Positions 8,463-15,673 of a stretch of DNA of 64,000 bases are shown here, one piece after another (within the stretch, counting starts at the first letter, position 1; the number at the start of each line of letters is the position of its first letter). The position numbers and the translations under genes are program-made. Below the pieces are notes generated by a model. The model was not told the origin of the DNA. It searched no databases and saw only the letters and a list, made by a program, of their open reading frames with translations. The DNA comes from Sulfobacillus acidophilus DSM 10332. Its GTDB lineage: Bacteria > Bacillota > Sulfobacillia > Sulfobacillales > Sulfobacillaceae. The stretch is taken from assembly GCA_000237975.1 (NCBI GenBank), contig CP003179.1:1240001-1304000 (forward strand). The letters are read 5' to 3'.

Positions 8463-9359
8463 GTGGAGACTGGAATCACATTGACGCAACTGCGGATTCT
8501 TGTGGCGATTGCCGATTACGGGTCTTTATCGCAGGCCGCTTGGCATTTAGGGATGACCCAACCGGCATTGACGCGTCAAGTGCGGCTTTTGGAAGAACAG
8601 GTGGGACGACGCCTCTTTGATCGGGATGCGCGGGGAACCCGCATTCGTCCTGACAGTGTGATATTGGTTGACCGGGCGCGGCAGATATTAGCCGAGGTCG
8701 AGGCGTTTTCGGACGGATTAGATCGCAATTTGGTCCAAGGAGAGGTGCGGATGGGGATTGTTCCGACAGCGGCGGCTCACGGATTTCCCGAAATGTATCG
8801 GCGGCTGGTGCAGCGATATCCCGCCCTCAAAATCGATGTGCACGAAATGTACACGGCACAATTGGTCGAAGGTATTCGGCATGGAGATTTGGATTTAGCT
8901 TTAGGGTCGTTACCCATGGCAGCGACGGATGTCGGCATTAGCCGCCTGTGGTCGGAAGAGTTGGTGGCCATTTTCCCCGGGAATGAGGTGGAGCCGGAAC
9001 CGCCGGTGACCATCCGCGATTTGGCGGTTCGGCCCTTTGTGGGTTTTACGGTGGGACACGGCTTGTCCCGCCGGGTATTGGAATTATTTCATGAACAGGA
9101 TGTGCAGCCGCAAGTCCGTTATGAAGCGCGCGGCATTGCCACGGTGATTGGGTTTGTGGCCGCCGGACTCGGCATCTCGGTAGTACCGGCTCCTATGGCC
9201 CGCATTTATCAACAAGCCGGACTCATCCATATCGCTCCCTTAATGCCGCGGGCATATCGTCAAATGATCTTAATCTATTCATCCGGCCATGTTCTGCGAA
9301 ATTCCGTCCGTGCCATCGTCCGCTTTATGGAATCGGAGTCGAAACGGACTCGTCCTTAA
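8463..9359 (+). CDS. LysR-family transcriptional regulator
   Basis: A 298-residue regulator with an N-terminal winged helix-turn-helix (LTQLRILVAIADYGSLSQAAWHLGMTQ region, residues about 5-65, ending in the conserved DRDARGTR turn) and a LysR substrate-binding domain to the C-terminus (about 90-290). It starts at GTG with a weak ribosome site. It is divergent from the DHA2 exporter and probably controls it, possibly through the inverted repeat at 8435-8453. The inducer cannot be told. Its stop codon overlaps by 4 bp the stop of the small membrane-protein gene on the other strand. Confidence 0.9.
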   Translation: METGITLTQLRILVAIADYGSLSQAAWHLGMTQPALTRQVRLLEEQVGRRLFDRDARGTRIRPDSVILVDRARQILAEVEAFSDGLDRNLVQGEVRMGIVPTAAAHGFPEMYRRLVQRYPALKIDVHEMYTAQLVEGIRHGDLDLALGSLPMAATDVGISRLWSEELVAIFPGNEVEPEPPVTIRDLAVRPFVGFTVGHGLSRRVLELFHEQDVQPQVRYEARGIATVIGFVAAGLGISVVPAPMARIYQQAGLIHIAPLMPRAYRQMILIYSSGHVLRNSVRAIVRFMESESKRTRP

Positions 9360-9511
9360 TGGCCGGTTTCGCGGGTTCGATGGCTGACCCAATGCCAGAC
9401 CCAGGCGCCCACCGCCGCCAAGAGGGCAACCCAAATAATCGTTCCGAGATGCCAAAAAAAGAACCCGATAAACCAAATCGCCAAAAGGACCAAACCGATG
9501 ACCAGCCACAT
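9356..9511 (-). CDS. Small lmo0937-type membrane protein
   Basis: A 51-residue protein of two hydrophobic segments (MWLVIGLVLLAIWFIGFFF and IIWVALLAAVGAWVW) separated by a short turn, matching the short lmo0937/DUF5670 family of unknown function. I start it at the ATG at 9511 because AAAGGAGGA lies at perfect distance; the frame stays open for 36 more codons upstream, but these look like untranslated leader. The stop overlaps that of the convergent LysR gene by 4 bp. The 238 bp up to the next plus-strand gene hold nothing else recognisable. Confidence 0.65.
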   Translation of the reverse strand: MWLVIGLVLLAIWFIGFFFWHLGTIIWVALLAAVGAWVWHWVSHRTRETGH

Positions 9512-9749
9512 GGACCCTCGTCCTCCTTTAACTTTTTCTCTAGTGTGCCCGAGTCGATACGGGTCATACCGATTTGGCCGAAGGCCGGATGCCAGTTCGC
9601 CGATTTTTAACGAGGGCATCTCTGGCGTTGCTTACGGTATCCTTTAGAACCAATGGGTAACCGACCACCGAAAACTGCCGTTTTCATCTAACGGTGACGT
9701 ATTTTTGAACGGGCAATTTGCCTAGCAGGCGCTGAAAAAGGAGGACGTG

Positions 9750-10280
9750 ATGAACGCGGGATCTATGATGATGAGCCGGTTGCTAATCCTTCTCATTGCC
9801 GGGACGGTCATCTATTGGCGTGCCCGGCGAAATCTCGGGCCGCAAATCGTGAGACCGGGCGTGTTAATCGGTCGGGTGGTGTTGTCGGGTGGCCTCGGAT
9901 TGTTATTGGTCGGTGGGGTGGCGGAGGACGGAATTTTATGGGCCGGCATGGCGATTGGCGCAGGAGTAGGGATCGTTTTGGCCGTGTTGAGCCTTCGTCA
10001 CACCCGGTTCACCGTCCAACCGCCGGTTGTACAGTATCAAGCCAACCCTTATATCGGGGGGGCGGTTATTGGGGTCACGGTGCTCCGAATCATCGACGAC
10101 GCGCTCTTTCCGGTGACGGTTACCTCGGCCCGACCGAGCCATGTGCTTGTTGCGGGGATGAAAGGGGCGGTGACCGAGTTTTTCCTCCTGTTATTCTTAG
10201 CCTATTGGTTTGGATATTCCCTCGGCCTGTTAAGGGCGGCTCACCGGTTATTGCCGCCCAAAACCCCAGGCGCGATTTAA
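9750..10280 (+). CDS. Multipass membrane protein, possibly CcdC-like
   Basis: A 176-residue hydrophobic protein with about five membrane helices; the YWRARRNLG segment after the first helix recalls CcdC/DUF1453 proteins, but this is a weak impression. The start ATG at 9750 follows AAAAAGGAGG at good spacing (a GTG three bases earlier is too close). No enzyme motif is visible. The stop overlaps by 4 bp the stop of the convergent secreted-protein gene. Function unknown. Confidence 0.6.
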   Translation: MNAGSMMMSRLLILLIAGTVIYWRARRNLGPQIVRPGVLIGRVVLSGGLGLLLVGGVAEDGILWAGMAIGAGVGIVLAVLSLRHTRFTVQPPVVQYQANPYIGGAVIGVTVLRIIDDALFPVTVTSARPSHVLVAGMKGAVTEFFLLLFLAYWFGYSLGLLRAAHRLLPPKTPGAI

Positions 10281-10921
10281 TTACCCGTATTATGAATGGG
10301 CAGGGCAACCCAGATGGCGGTCATCGATTTCCCGTTTTCGATCATGACGGCTATGATATGGCCTCTGAGCGGCGGAAGCGTGATAAAGCCCAGGGGCGTT
10401 TCTTGGGGCGTGCCGAAAGGGATCATGCGCCCACCGGATTGGTTCACCCATAGGGTGTAGAGGGCATGCGGGGGCGCGATCACGTTGACCGTTACCGGGG
10501 TGTCTTTCATGGCAATCGTCCCTAATGTCCAGGACCAGTCACGATGATAAGGGGGGACGATCCAGTGGCTGTCCGGACTGGTGATCCACCCTAAGGGTGC
10601 GGCATTTCCGCCCGGACTGGCCCCCGCAATGGCGATGGGACCCTTTTGCGGTATATAAAGCGCGAGAGGCCATTCCTGTCGGGGCATCCCTACGGTATAG
10701 GCGAGACGGTAATAGAGATGGAGACGATAAGCCAAGGAGGTGTTGCCGGGTTGTAACACGGGGGTTAACCGGGGGATTTGGGGAATAGGGCCTACGGCTG
10801 CGGGCATGGTCGAAAAAGCGCCCGTCAAGACGGTAACAATGCCGATTAGCCCGAAGGCGGCAAACGTGCTGCGGCTCATGAGACGGGTTTCTCCGCGACC
10901 CATGCCGGGACAATATTCCAC
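10277..10921 (-). CDS. Hypothetical secreted or membrane-anchored protein
   Basis: A 214-residue protein with an N-terminal signal-type helix (TFAAFGLIGIVTVLTGAFS) followed by a soluble, proline-rich region without motifs I recognise. I choose the GTG at 10921 because AGGAGGTGA precedes it by eight bases; the frame extends further upstream. It lies just downstream, on the same strand, of the IS110 transposase gene, so the element's right end must fall in the ~40 bp between them. Not recognised further. Confidence 0.55.
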   Translation of the reverse strand: MEYCPGMGRGETRLMSRSTFAAFGLIGIVTVLTGAFSTMPAAVGPIPQIPRLTPVLQPGNTSLAYRLHLYYRLAYTVGMPRQEWPLALYIPQKGPIAIAGASPGGNAAPLGWITSPDSHWIVPPYHRDWSWTLGTIAMKDTPVTVNVIAPPHALYTLWVNQSGGRMIPFGTPQETPLGFITLPPLRGHIIAVMIENGKSMTAIWVALPIHNTGN

Positions 10922-10977
10922 ATGTATGGTCACCTCCTGTGAAAAATAGATTCCGGTGAGTACCACCGCCGGTAGTG

Positions 10978-12213
10978 TTAACTCGCCGCCGAGGTCGGCT
11001 CCACCATGACCCGATAGCCCAAGGCTTCGAGCCGGCGAATTTCCCGGCGGACCAAGGCCTGCCGATCCCGCTGATCATAATAGGTAGCGCCCAAATCTTC
11101 GTAGACAGCCCCCGGGGTCCGTAAGATCGCATAGACCGCGATCAAAATGTGGCGCCCGGTCGCCACGGCCGCGCGTTGCTTCCCGCGGCGGCCTGCGAGG
11201 CGGTGATACACCGCCCCCAGATAGGTCGGGGTCTTGCCGGCGGCATGGCCGCTTTGAGTCAAGGCGGCCCGCAGCGCTTTACTGCCCTTACGGGTGCGCG
11301 TCGGTCGTGCTTTCCCCGCACTCTCGTGCTGTCCGGGGCTGAAGCCGGCCCAGGAGACCAGATGCCCGGCGGACGGGAACCGTTGCAGATCGGTCCCAAT
11401 CTCGGCGATAATGATCTCGGCCGTGCGACGCTCGACCCCGGGAATGGTTTGCAACCGGGTGAGGGCGTCGTCAAAATTTGCGAGGCGCGTGGCGATTTCC
11501 TCCGACAGCGCCGCAATCTGGCGGTCCAAAAAGGCCACATGTTGGAGCTGCACGCGCAGCATCAGGCGCTGATGGGCCGTCACCAAGCCGGTCAAGGCAT
11601 GGATCAGGGTGTCCCGGGAGGCGCGGATCCGGGGATCGGCCAAATCGGCGAGGGCCGCCGGGTCGGTCATGCCGTCCGCCAGGGCGGCGAGAATGCGCTG
11701 GCCGGTGACACCCAATACATCGCTGATGACGCTCCCGAGCTTGACATTGGCCCCTTCCAACACCTTTTGGATCCGGTTGGCTTCTGTGGCGCGGGCTTGC
11801 TGCAGGCTCGTCCGGTAGCGCACGATCTCCCGCAGCTCGCGCTGCGGGCGTGGCGGGATATAGCTGGCCTTCAACGCGCCGATCCGGAGCAATCCAGCGA
11901 TCCATTGCGAGTCCTGCACGTCGGTCTTCCGCCCGGGCATGCCCTTAATGTGCTGGGGATTCACAACCATCACGGCCTCAAAGGGATAGGCTTCCAACAG
12001 GTTCACGACCGGCTTCCAATACACGCCGGTTGCTTCCATGGCCACGTGCGTGACCCCACAGGATTGCAGCCAATCGGCTAACGCCAAGAGATCGGGCGTC
12101 AGGGTCCCAAACGACCGGGTCTCCTTGACCGTCGGCGTCAACACCGTGGCCACAATGACCTTCTTGTGGACGTCCAACCCGGCGCCATGGGTCACGACAA
12201 CCTCTAAGTCCAT
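10978..12213 (-). CDS. IS110-family transposase (recombinase)
   Basis: A 411-residue DEDD recombinase. The N-terminal RuvC-like domain shows D14 (GLDVHK), E60 (MEATGVYW) and D98/D101 (KTDVQDSQW); the C-terminal Tnp_20 domain holds IPGV, the WAGFSPGQHESAGK segment with the likely nucleophilic serine at about residue 298, and a conserved RKGSKALRAAL helix. The start ATG at 12213 follows GAGGTGAG; the frame continues 37 codons upstream, into the non-coding left end. All catalytic residues are present, so the protein looks functional. In this family the enzyme is guided by an RNA made from the element. Confidence 0.93.
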   Translation of the reverse strand: MDLEVVVTHGAGLDVHKKVIVATVLTPTVKETRSFGTLTPDLLALADWLQSCGVTHVAMEATGVYWKPVVNLLEAYPFEAVMVVNPQHIKGMPGRKTDVQDSQWIAGLLRIGALKASYIPPRPQRELREIVRYRTSLQQARATEANRIQKVLEGANVKLGSVISDVLGVTGQRILAALADGMTDPAALADLADPRIRASRDTLIHALTGLVTAHQRLMLRVQLQHVAFLDRQIAALSEEIATRLANFDDALTRLQTIPGVERRTAEIIIAEIGTDLQRFPSAGHLVSWAGFSPGQHESAGKARPTRTRKGSKALRAALTQSGHAAGKTPTYLGAVYHRLAGRRGKQRAAVATGRHILIAVYAILRTPGAVYEDLGATYYDQRDRQALVRREIRRLEALGYRVMVEPTSAAS

Positions 12214-12480
12214 GCGACTCACCTCACACGTGTGGAATAATCGGGCCCCCGGCAGCCTCGGAGCGCTGAAGAATTCTCCTGTGCGTGCTACCCGTCGTCG
12301 GCGCAAGCCGACGGAGCGCAACAATCGGGGGTGCTCGACGAGGCCGGAATCCGTCTCCTTTGCGAGCTCGCAGCATCAGAGGGAAGCCGATCTCGGCCGG
12401 AGGTTGTCTTCAGCATAGCGCGATCACCCCCATTTTTCATTCCTGTGGGTGCCCCGAATGCGGGGCATGGGTGTCTCCTT
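12214..12480 (-). ncRNA. Candidate IS110 bridge-RNA region
   Basis: The leader upstream of the transposase has no convincing gene but several strong inverted repeats: CGTCGGC/GCCGACG with a 4-base loop (12296-12313), GCCCCG/CGGGGC with a 4-base loop (12451-12466), a 12-bp palindrome TGCGAGCTCGCA (12361-12372) and a GCCGA/TCGGC stem (12386-12397). In IS110-group elements this position encodes the bridge RNA with target- and donor-binding loops. Position and structure support it; the exact RNA ends and guide loops cannot be read off by eye. Confidence 0.4.
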
Positions 12481-12489
12481 TGGTATAAC
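12481..12489 (+). promoter_or_regulatory. Extended -10 promoter element
   Basis: TGGTATAAC, an extended -10 (TGn plus TATAAC) 66 bp before the secreted-protein gene at 12555. It may mark where host DNA resumes after the IS element. Confidence 0.35.
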
Positions 12490-12554
12490 GCGCGCCACGA
12501 AACCAAAGTGACCATTCGGGCGTTCAGGATCATGGAACAACGGTCAAGGGGGCT

Positions 12555-13115
12555 ATGATGCAAAAACAATGGGGGATGGTAACGGCTCTCGCGCTAGGAT
12601 TGTTTAGTTTTGCCTGGTGGGGGCTCCCGTCGGTGGTGCCGGCGCCGCCGGTAGCGACTCAATTGCCGGTAACCGCGCGCCATCAGGCCAATCCGCGAGA
12701 GAACTCCCAGTCGCCGGCCATCGTCTACGGACTCTTTTTACCGCGGTTAGCGCGATATGCCCACGATATTCCGATGCATATTGTGGCTCCCGTTCAGGCG
12801 TGGCCCGGGACCGTGTTAGAGGAATGTTATCGTCAGGGGAACGTGGTGACGTTATATTATAATGCGGCTTTGCTACTGGAATCTCCGCAACCGATTGCGA
12901 CCGATGAAGCGCCATCGGCAAGCACCGGGGTTACACTGGCCAATGGCACGCCCGCCCGCTGGGAATGGTTTCCCGGCGAGGCCGGATCCGCCTATCGGTT
13001 GGTCTTTCGGCAAGCCGGGACGTATGTCGAATTGATGCTCTTCGGGTCTCGTTCAACCTCTTTGTCGGCGGCTCAATATTTGGCGAACCAATGTCATTTA
13101 ATCACGGGGAGTTGA
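12555..13115 (+). CDS. Hypothetical secreted protein
   Basis: A 186-residue protein with an N-terminal signal-type helix (WGMVTALALGLFSFAWWGLP) and a soluble remainder. The middle and end (TARWEWFPGEAG-like segment, then YRLVFRQAGTYVELMLFG) resemble the beta-rich DUF4367-type domains of exported proteins, but only loosely. AAGGGGG lies four bases before this ATG; the next codon is also ATG and is better spaced. It is followed at once by an acetyltransferase gene, so the two are probably cotranscribed. Function unknown. Confidence 0.6.
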   Translation: MMQKQWGMVTALALGLFSFAWWGLPSVVPAPPVATQLPVTARHQANPRENSQSPAIVYGLFLPRLARYAHDIPMHIVAPVQAWPGTVLEECYRQGNVVTLYYNAALLLESPQPIATDEAPSASTGVTLANGTPARWEWFPGEAGSAYRLVFRQAGTYVELMLFGSRSTSLSAAQYLANQCHLITGS

Positions 13116-13119
13116 GAAA

Positions 13120-13578
13120 ATGCGATGGGTTCGGATCGCCGCGCCGGAACAATGGGGCGATTTTGTTACGCTCGTTCGCGAATATGGCCAGATGTTACCT
13201 TATTCGCTTGAGTTCCAAGGATGGTCGCAAGAACTCGAGGATCCGGCGGCGATCTATCGAGCGCCGGGATATGCGCTTTTGGCCTATGACCAATCCTATC
13301 CGGCCGGCACGGTGGCTCTCAAAGATTTAGGGCATGCGATCGGGGAAGTCAAACGCCTATATGTACGGCCTCTATACCGCGGACAGCATCTCGGCGGCCA
13401 GCTTTTGGATCAGCTGATGGACGAGGCCCGTACCCAAGGATTTCGGCGGCTTTGGCTTGATACCTTACCTTTCATGGTGTCTGCACGTCGTCTTTATGAG
13501 AGCCGGGGATTTTACGAGATTCCGCCATATTATGACAATCCGCTGCCGGGCGTCCAGTACTTCGAGTGTCGATTATAA
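13120..13578 (+). CDS. GNAT-family N-acetyltransferase
   Basis: A 152-residue single-domain GNAT protein. The acetyl-CoA-binding motif A is seen as VKRLYVRPLYRGQHLGG with the RGxxLGG pyrophosphate loop, and motif B as ARRLYESRGFYEI near the C-terminus. GGGGAG precedes the ATG by six bases, and the gene starts four bases after the upstream secreted-protein gene. The acceptor substrate is unknown. Confidence 0.85.
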   Translation: MRWVRIAAPEQWGDFVTLVREYGQMLPYSLEFQGWSQELEDPAAIYRAPGYALLAYDQSYPAGTVALKDLGHAIGEVKRLYVRPLYRGQHLGGQLLDQLMDEARTQGFRRLWLDTLPFMVSARRLYESRGFYEIPPYYDNPLPGVQYFECRL

Positions 13579-13620
13579 AAATTATTTCAGCCGTTTAGCA
13601 TCAAGATGGCAGGATATTCC

Positions 13621-13650
13621 TTGACAAATTCCGAATTAACAGGGTAAATT
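13621..13650 (+). promoter_or_regulatory. Promoter of the STAND ATPase gene
   Basis: Perfect TTGACA at 13621-13626, an 18-bp spacer and TAAATT at 13645-13650. It lies in the 142-bp gap after the acetyltransferase gene and points at the ATPase gene, giving a leader of about 60 bases. Confidence 0.55.
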
Positions 13651-13720
13651 CCGCCCGAAAGAGGGATGGCCTGTTCGAAAACGAGGTGCGAACACTCCCG
13701 TATCCGCATCCACCACCAAG

Positions 13721-15673
13721 ATGAGGCGGATGCCCCGATTTGTTGGACGCCGAGCCGAACAACACAAGTTTCGAACTTGGCTTCGGCAGCCTGGCGCCGG
13801 TACTCGAGTCGTGTCGGTGACCGGTAGCGGTGGAATGGGTAAGACCACCCTTCTCATGCGATTTTTTCACCGGGCTCGGCGAGAGGGGCATGAAGTCGTC
13901 TGGCTGGACGGTCGGGATATGTTGCCGACCCCGGAAGGGTTTCTCCGGCGGCTGACGCCGGCTTACCGGCAATGGGAGCGGCTACCCGCTGCGGGGGTCA
14001 AGCGAATCATTTTAGTCGATAACTACGAATCCATTTTTCCCTTGGATAGCTGGCTTCGCCATCAATGGCTGGCGTCTTGTCCGGCAGAGGACGTCCTTAT
14101 CATTGTCGCCAGCCGGAAATTTCTACTGAACGCTTGGTGCTGGGATGCGGTGTGGCAGGCGCGCGTGATAAACTGGGAGCTTCCACCTTTTTCTGCCGGC
14201 GAAGTGCGGGCCTATTTCGCGATGCGCCGTATTCAAGGGGAGGCCCAGGCTTTGACCATCCCAGCCCATCAAGGGATTCCCTTGGCTTTAGCCCTGGTAT
14301 CGGACGTATGGCACACCTATAAAGATCGGCCGGGCCATGTCGACCATTTGATGAGTCAGGGTCTCGGGGGGCGCCTCTTTCAAGAAGTGGATGAAGAGTT
14401 AGCGGACGTGTTGGCGGCCCTCGCCTTGACCCCGCGAGCACAGCGGGATATTTTGCAATTTATCAGCAATCGATCGCTATCCCGAGACACCTATCACCGG
14501 TTGGCCGGCTTGTCATTTGTACGGCGCACTTCTCGGGGATTGACGCTACATGACGCGATTCGCCCGTACGTTTTAAGGGCCTTGCAAACGCGGGACGCGG
14601 AGCGGTACCGGCAAACCGAGCAACGCGTGTTGGCGTGGCTAGTCGGTCAATGGCAATCCGCCGATCGGGATCAAGTGGCGCAAGATTTGCTCAACCTGGT
14701 ATCGGCCCGATTAGCGCCGATGAATCATTATGCCAATCTGGCGGTCACCACGCCCGATCTTTCGATTGGTTCCATGACCCGTGGCGAACGCGAGGCGGTG
14801 GTGGGCATGGTGGAGGATTGGGTCCGTCAACCGTTGCCCGTCACCCAAGGGAGCCCGACACAACTTTTGGATGAGCTCCTTCAGCATTTTCCGGAATCCT
14901 TACAAACTGTTCGTGGTGACCGACCCTATCCGCTGGCCATTTTGGGGGTGGTGGAGTGGACAAGGCGGACGATTGATGTGTTATATCCCTTTAGTCCGGA
15001 ATTTTTACAGACGGTCAGCCAAGTGGTGCCGCCCGCCCAAACCGCCGATAGCCTCTTGATGGTCTTGGTCGGATTTGACCATAGCGATGTTCGCTATCCT
15101 CAGCCCGTCATCATGGGGTACTTGGTGCGCCAGTTTTTGGCGACCGGTAATGGCCGTCGTCTCATGGGACTTTCTACCGATCCTGCCTTCAAACCGCTTT
15201 TGCGGCGATTGGGGTTTCAGGCAATTCCCTTGGATGCCGTCTATCACGATGGAACAGAGGAGCTTTTCATCCTGGATTTGCGGCAATCCAACATCGTCGA
15301 GTGGGCAACCGACGTTTTGGGCTATACACCGGCTCCCGCAGCCGGGGGGCTTAATGCGCACCTGGTCCGTGAGGTCTTGGATCATTTATGGGATATGTCG
15401 CTTTTACGCGAGACGGCTTGGTGCCGCTTGACCGGGTTAATACCGGAAGAATTTCAGCGGTGGCTCTTAGCCCAATTAGAACAGTTCCGCCAATTCCGTC
15501 CGGAAGTGGCGGTCTGGATTGATGAAGCCTATGTGGATCCGCGGTTCGAGGTCGACGCCCGGGCCCGCGCCCGGCACATCAGCCGGGCAACCTATTATCG
15601 CCGTCTCAATCAGGCGGTGGATACCTTTGTGAGGTTTTTGGCTCCGCGCCCATGGCCGACTACGCCCTCCTAG
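13721..15673 (+). CDS. STAND/NB-ARC-type ATPase with C-terminal helix-turn-helix
   Basis: A 650-residue signalling-type NTPase. The Walker A loop is GSGGMGKTT (residues 35-43), Walker B is RIILVDNYE (about 98-106), a sensor-like strand VLIIVASR follows, and GIPLALAL (about 188) matches the GLPL motif of NB-ARC/STAND proteins. A winged-helix-like region follows to about residue 300. The next ~120 residues are not recognised; residues about 420-540 (PVIMGYLVRQFL, RRLGFQAIPL) have the rhythm of a degenerate GNAT fold; the last 35 residues (ISRATYYRRLNQAV) look like a helix-turn-helix. No TPR or WD repeats are seen. The start could also be the ATG at 13730. It overlaps the convergent acyltransferase gene by 14 bp. 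Probably a regulator; the ligand is unknown. Confidence 0.75.
   Translation: MRRMPRFVGRRAEQHKFRTWLRQPGAGTRVVSVTGSGGMGKTTLLMRFFHRARREGHEVVWLDGRDMLPTPEGFLRRLTPAYRQWERLPAAGVKRIILVDNYESIFPLDSWLRHQWLASCPAEDVLIIVASRKFLLNAWCWDAVWQARVINWELPPFSAGEVRAYFAMRRIQGEAQALTIPAHQGIPLALALVSDVWHTYKDRPGHVDHLMSQGLGGRLFQEVDEELADVLAALALTPRAQRDILQFISNRSLSRDTYHRLAGLSFVRRTSRGLTLHDAIRPYVLRALQTRDAERYRQTEQRVLAWLVGQWQSADRDQVAQDLLNLVSARLAPMNHYANLAVTTPDLSIGSMTRGEREAVVGMVEDWVRQPLPVTQGSPTQLLDELLQHFPESLQTVRGDRPYPLAILGVVEWTRRTIDVLYPFSPEFLQTVSQVVPPAQTADSLLMVLVGFDHSDVRYPQPVIMGYLVRQFLATGNGRRLMGLSTDPAFKPLLRRLGFQAIPLDAVYHDGTEELFILDLRQSNIVEWATDVLGYTPAPAAGGLNAHLVREVLDHLWDMSLLRETAWCRLTGLIPEEFQRWLLAQLEQFRQFRPEVAVWIDEAYVDPRFEVDARARARHISRATYYRRLNQAVDTFVRFLAPRPWPTTPS

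Larger units (their letters stand above)
10940..12480 (-). mobile_element. IS110-family insertion sequence (approximate limits)
   Basis: An intact IS110-type transposase gene with about 270 bp of non-coding, hairpin-rich DNA upstream of it and only about 40 bp downstream before the next ribosome site. A long non-coding left end and short right end is the layout of the IS110 group, in which the left end encodes the bridge RNA. These elements normally lack terminal inverted repeats and target duplications, so I cannot fix the ends; the limits given are the widest that spare the neighbouring genes' control signals. It sits between a minus-strand and a plus-strand secreted-protein gene. Confidence 0.7.

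Noticed and set aside
9512-9619. N-terminal extension of the small lmo0937-like protein
   Set aside because: The extension contains the AAAGGAGGA ribosome site of the short form and is hydrophilic without conservation cues.
11149-12081. Long plus-strand open frame (310 codons) antisense to the IS110 transposase
   Set aside because: It is the mirror of a GC-rich coding frame; composition is Gly/Gln/His-rich without any motif, and the transposase on the other strand has all family motifs.
10277-13115. The two secreted-protein genes flanking the IS element as halves of one gene split by insertion
   Set aside because: They lie on opposite strands, each with its own signal-type helix and ribosome site, and share no visible similarity.
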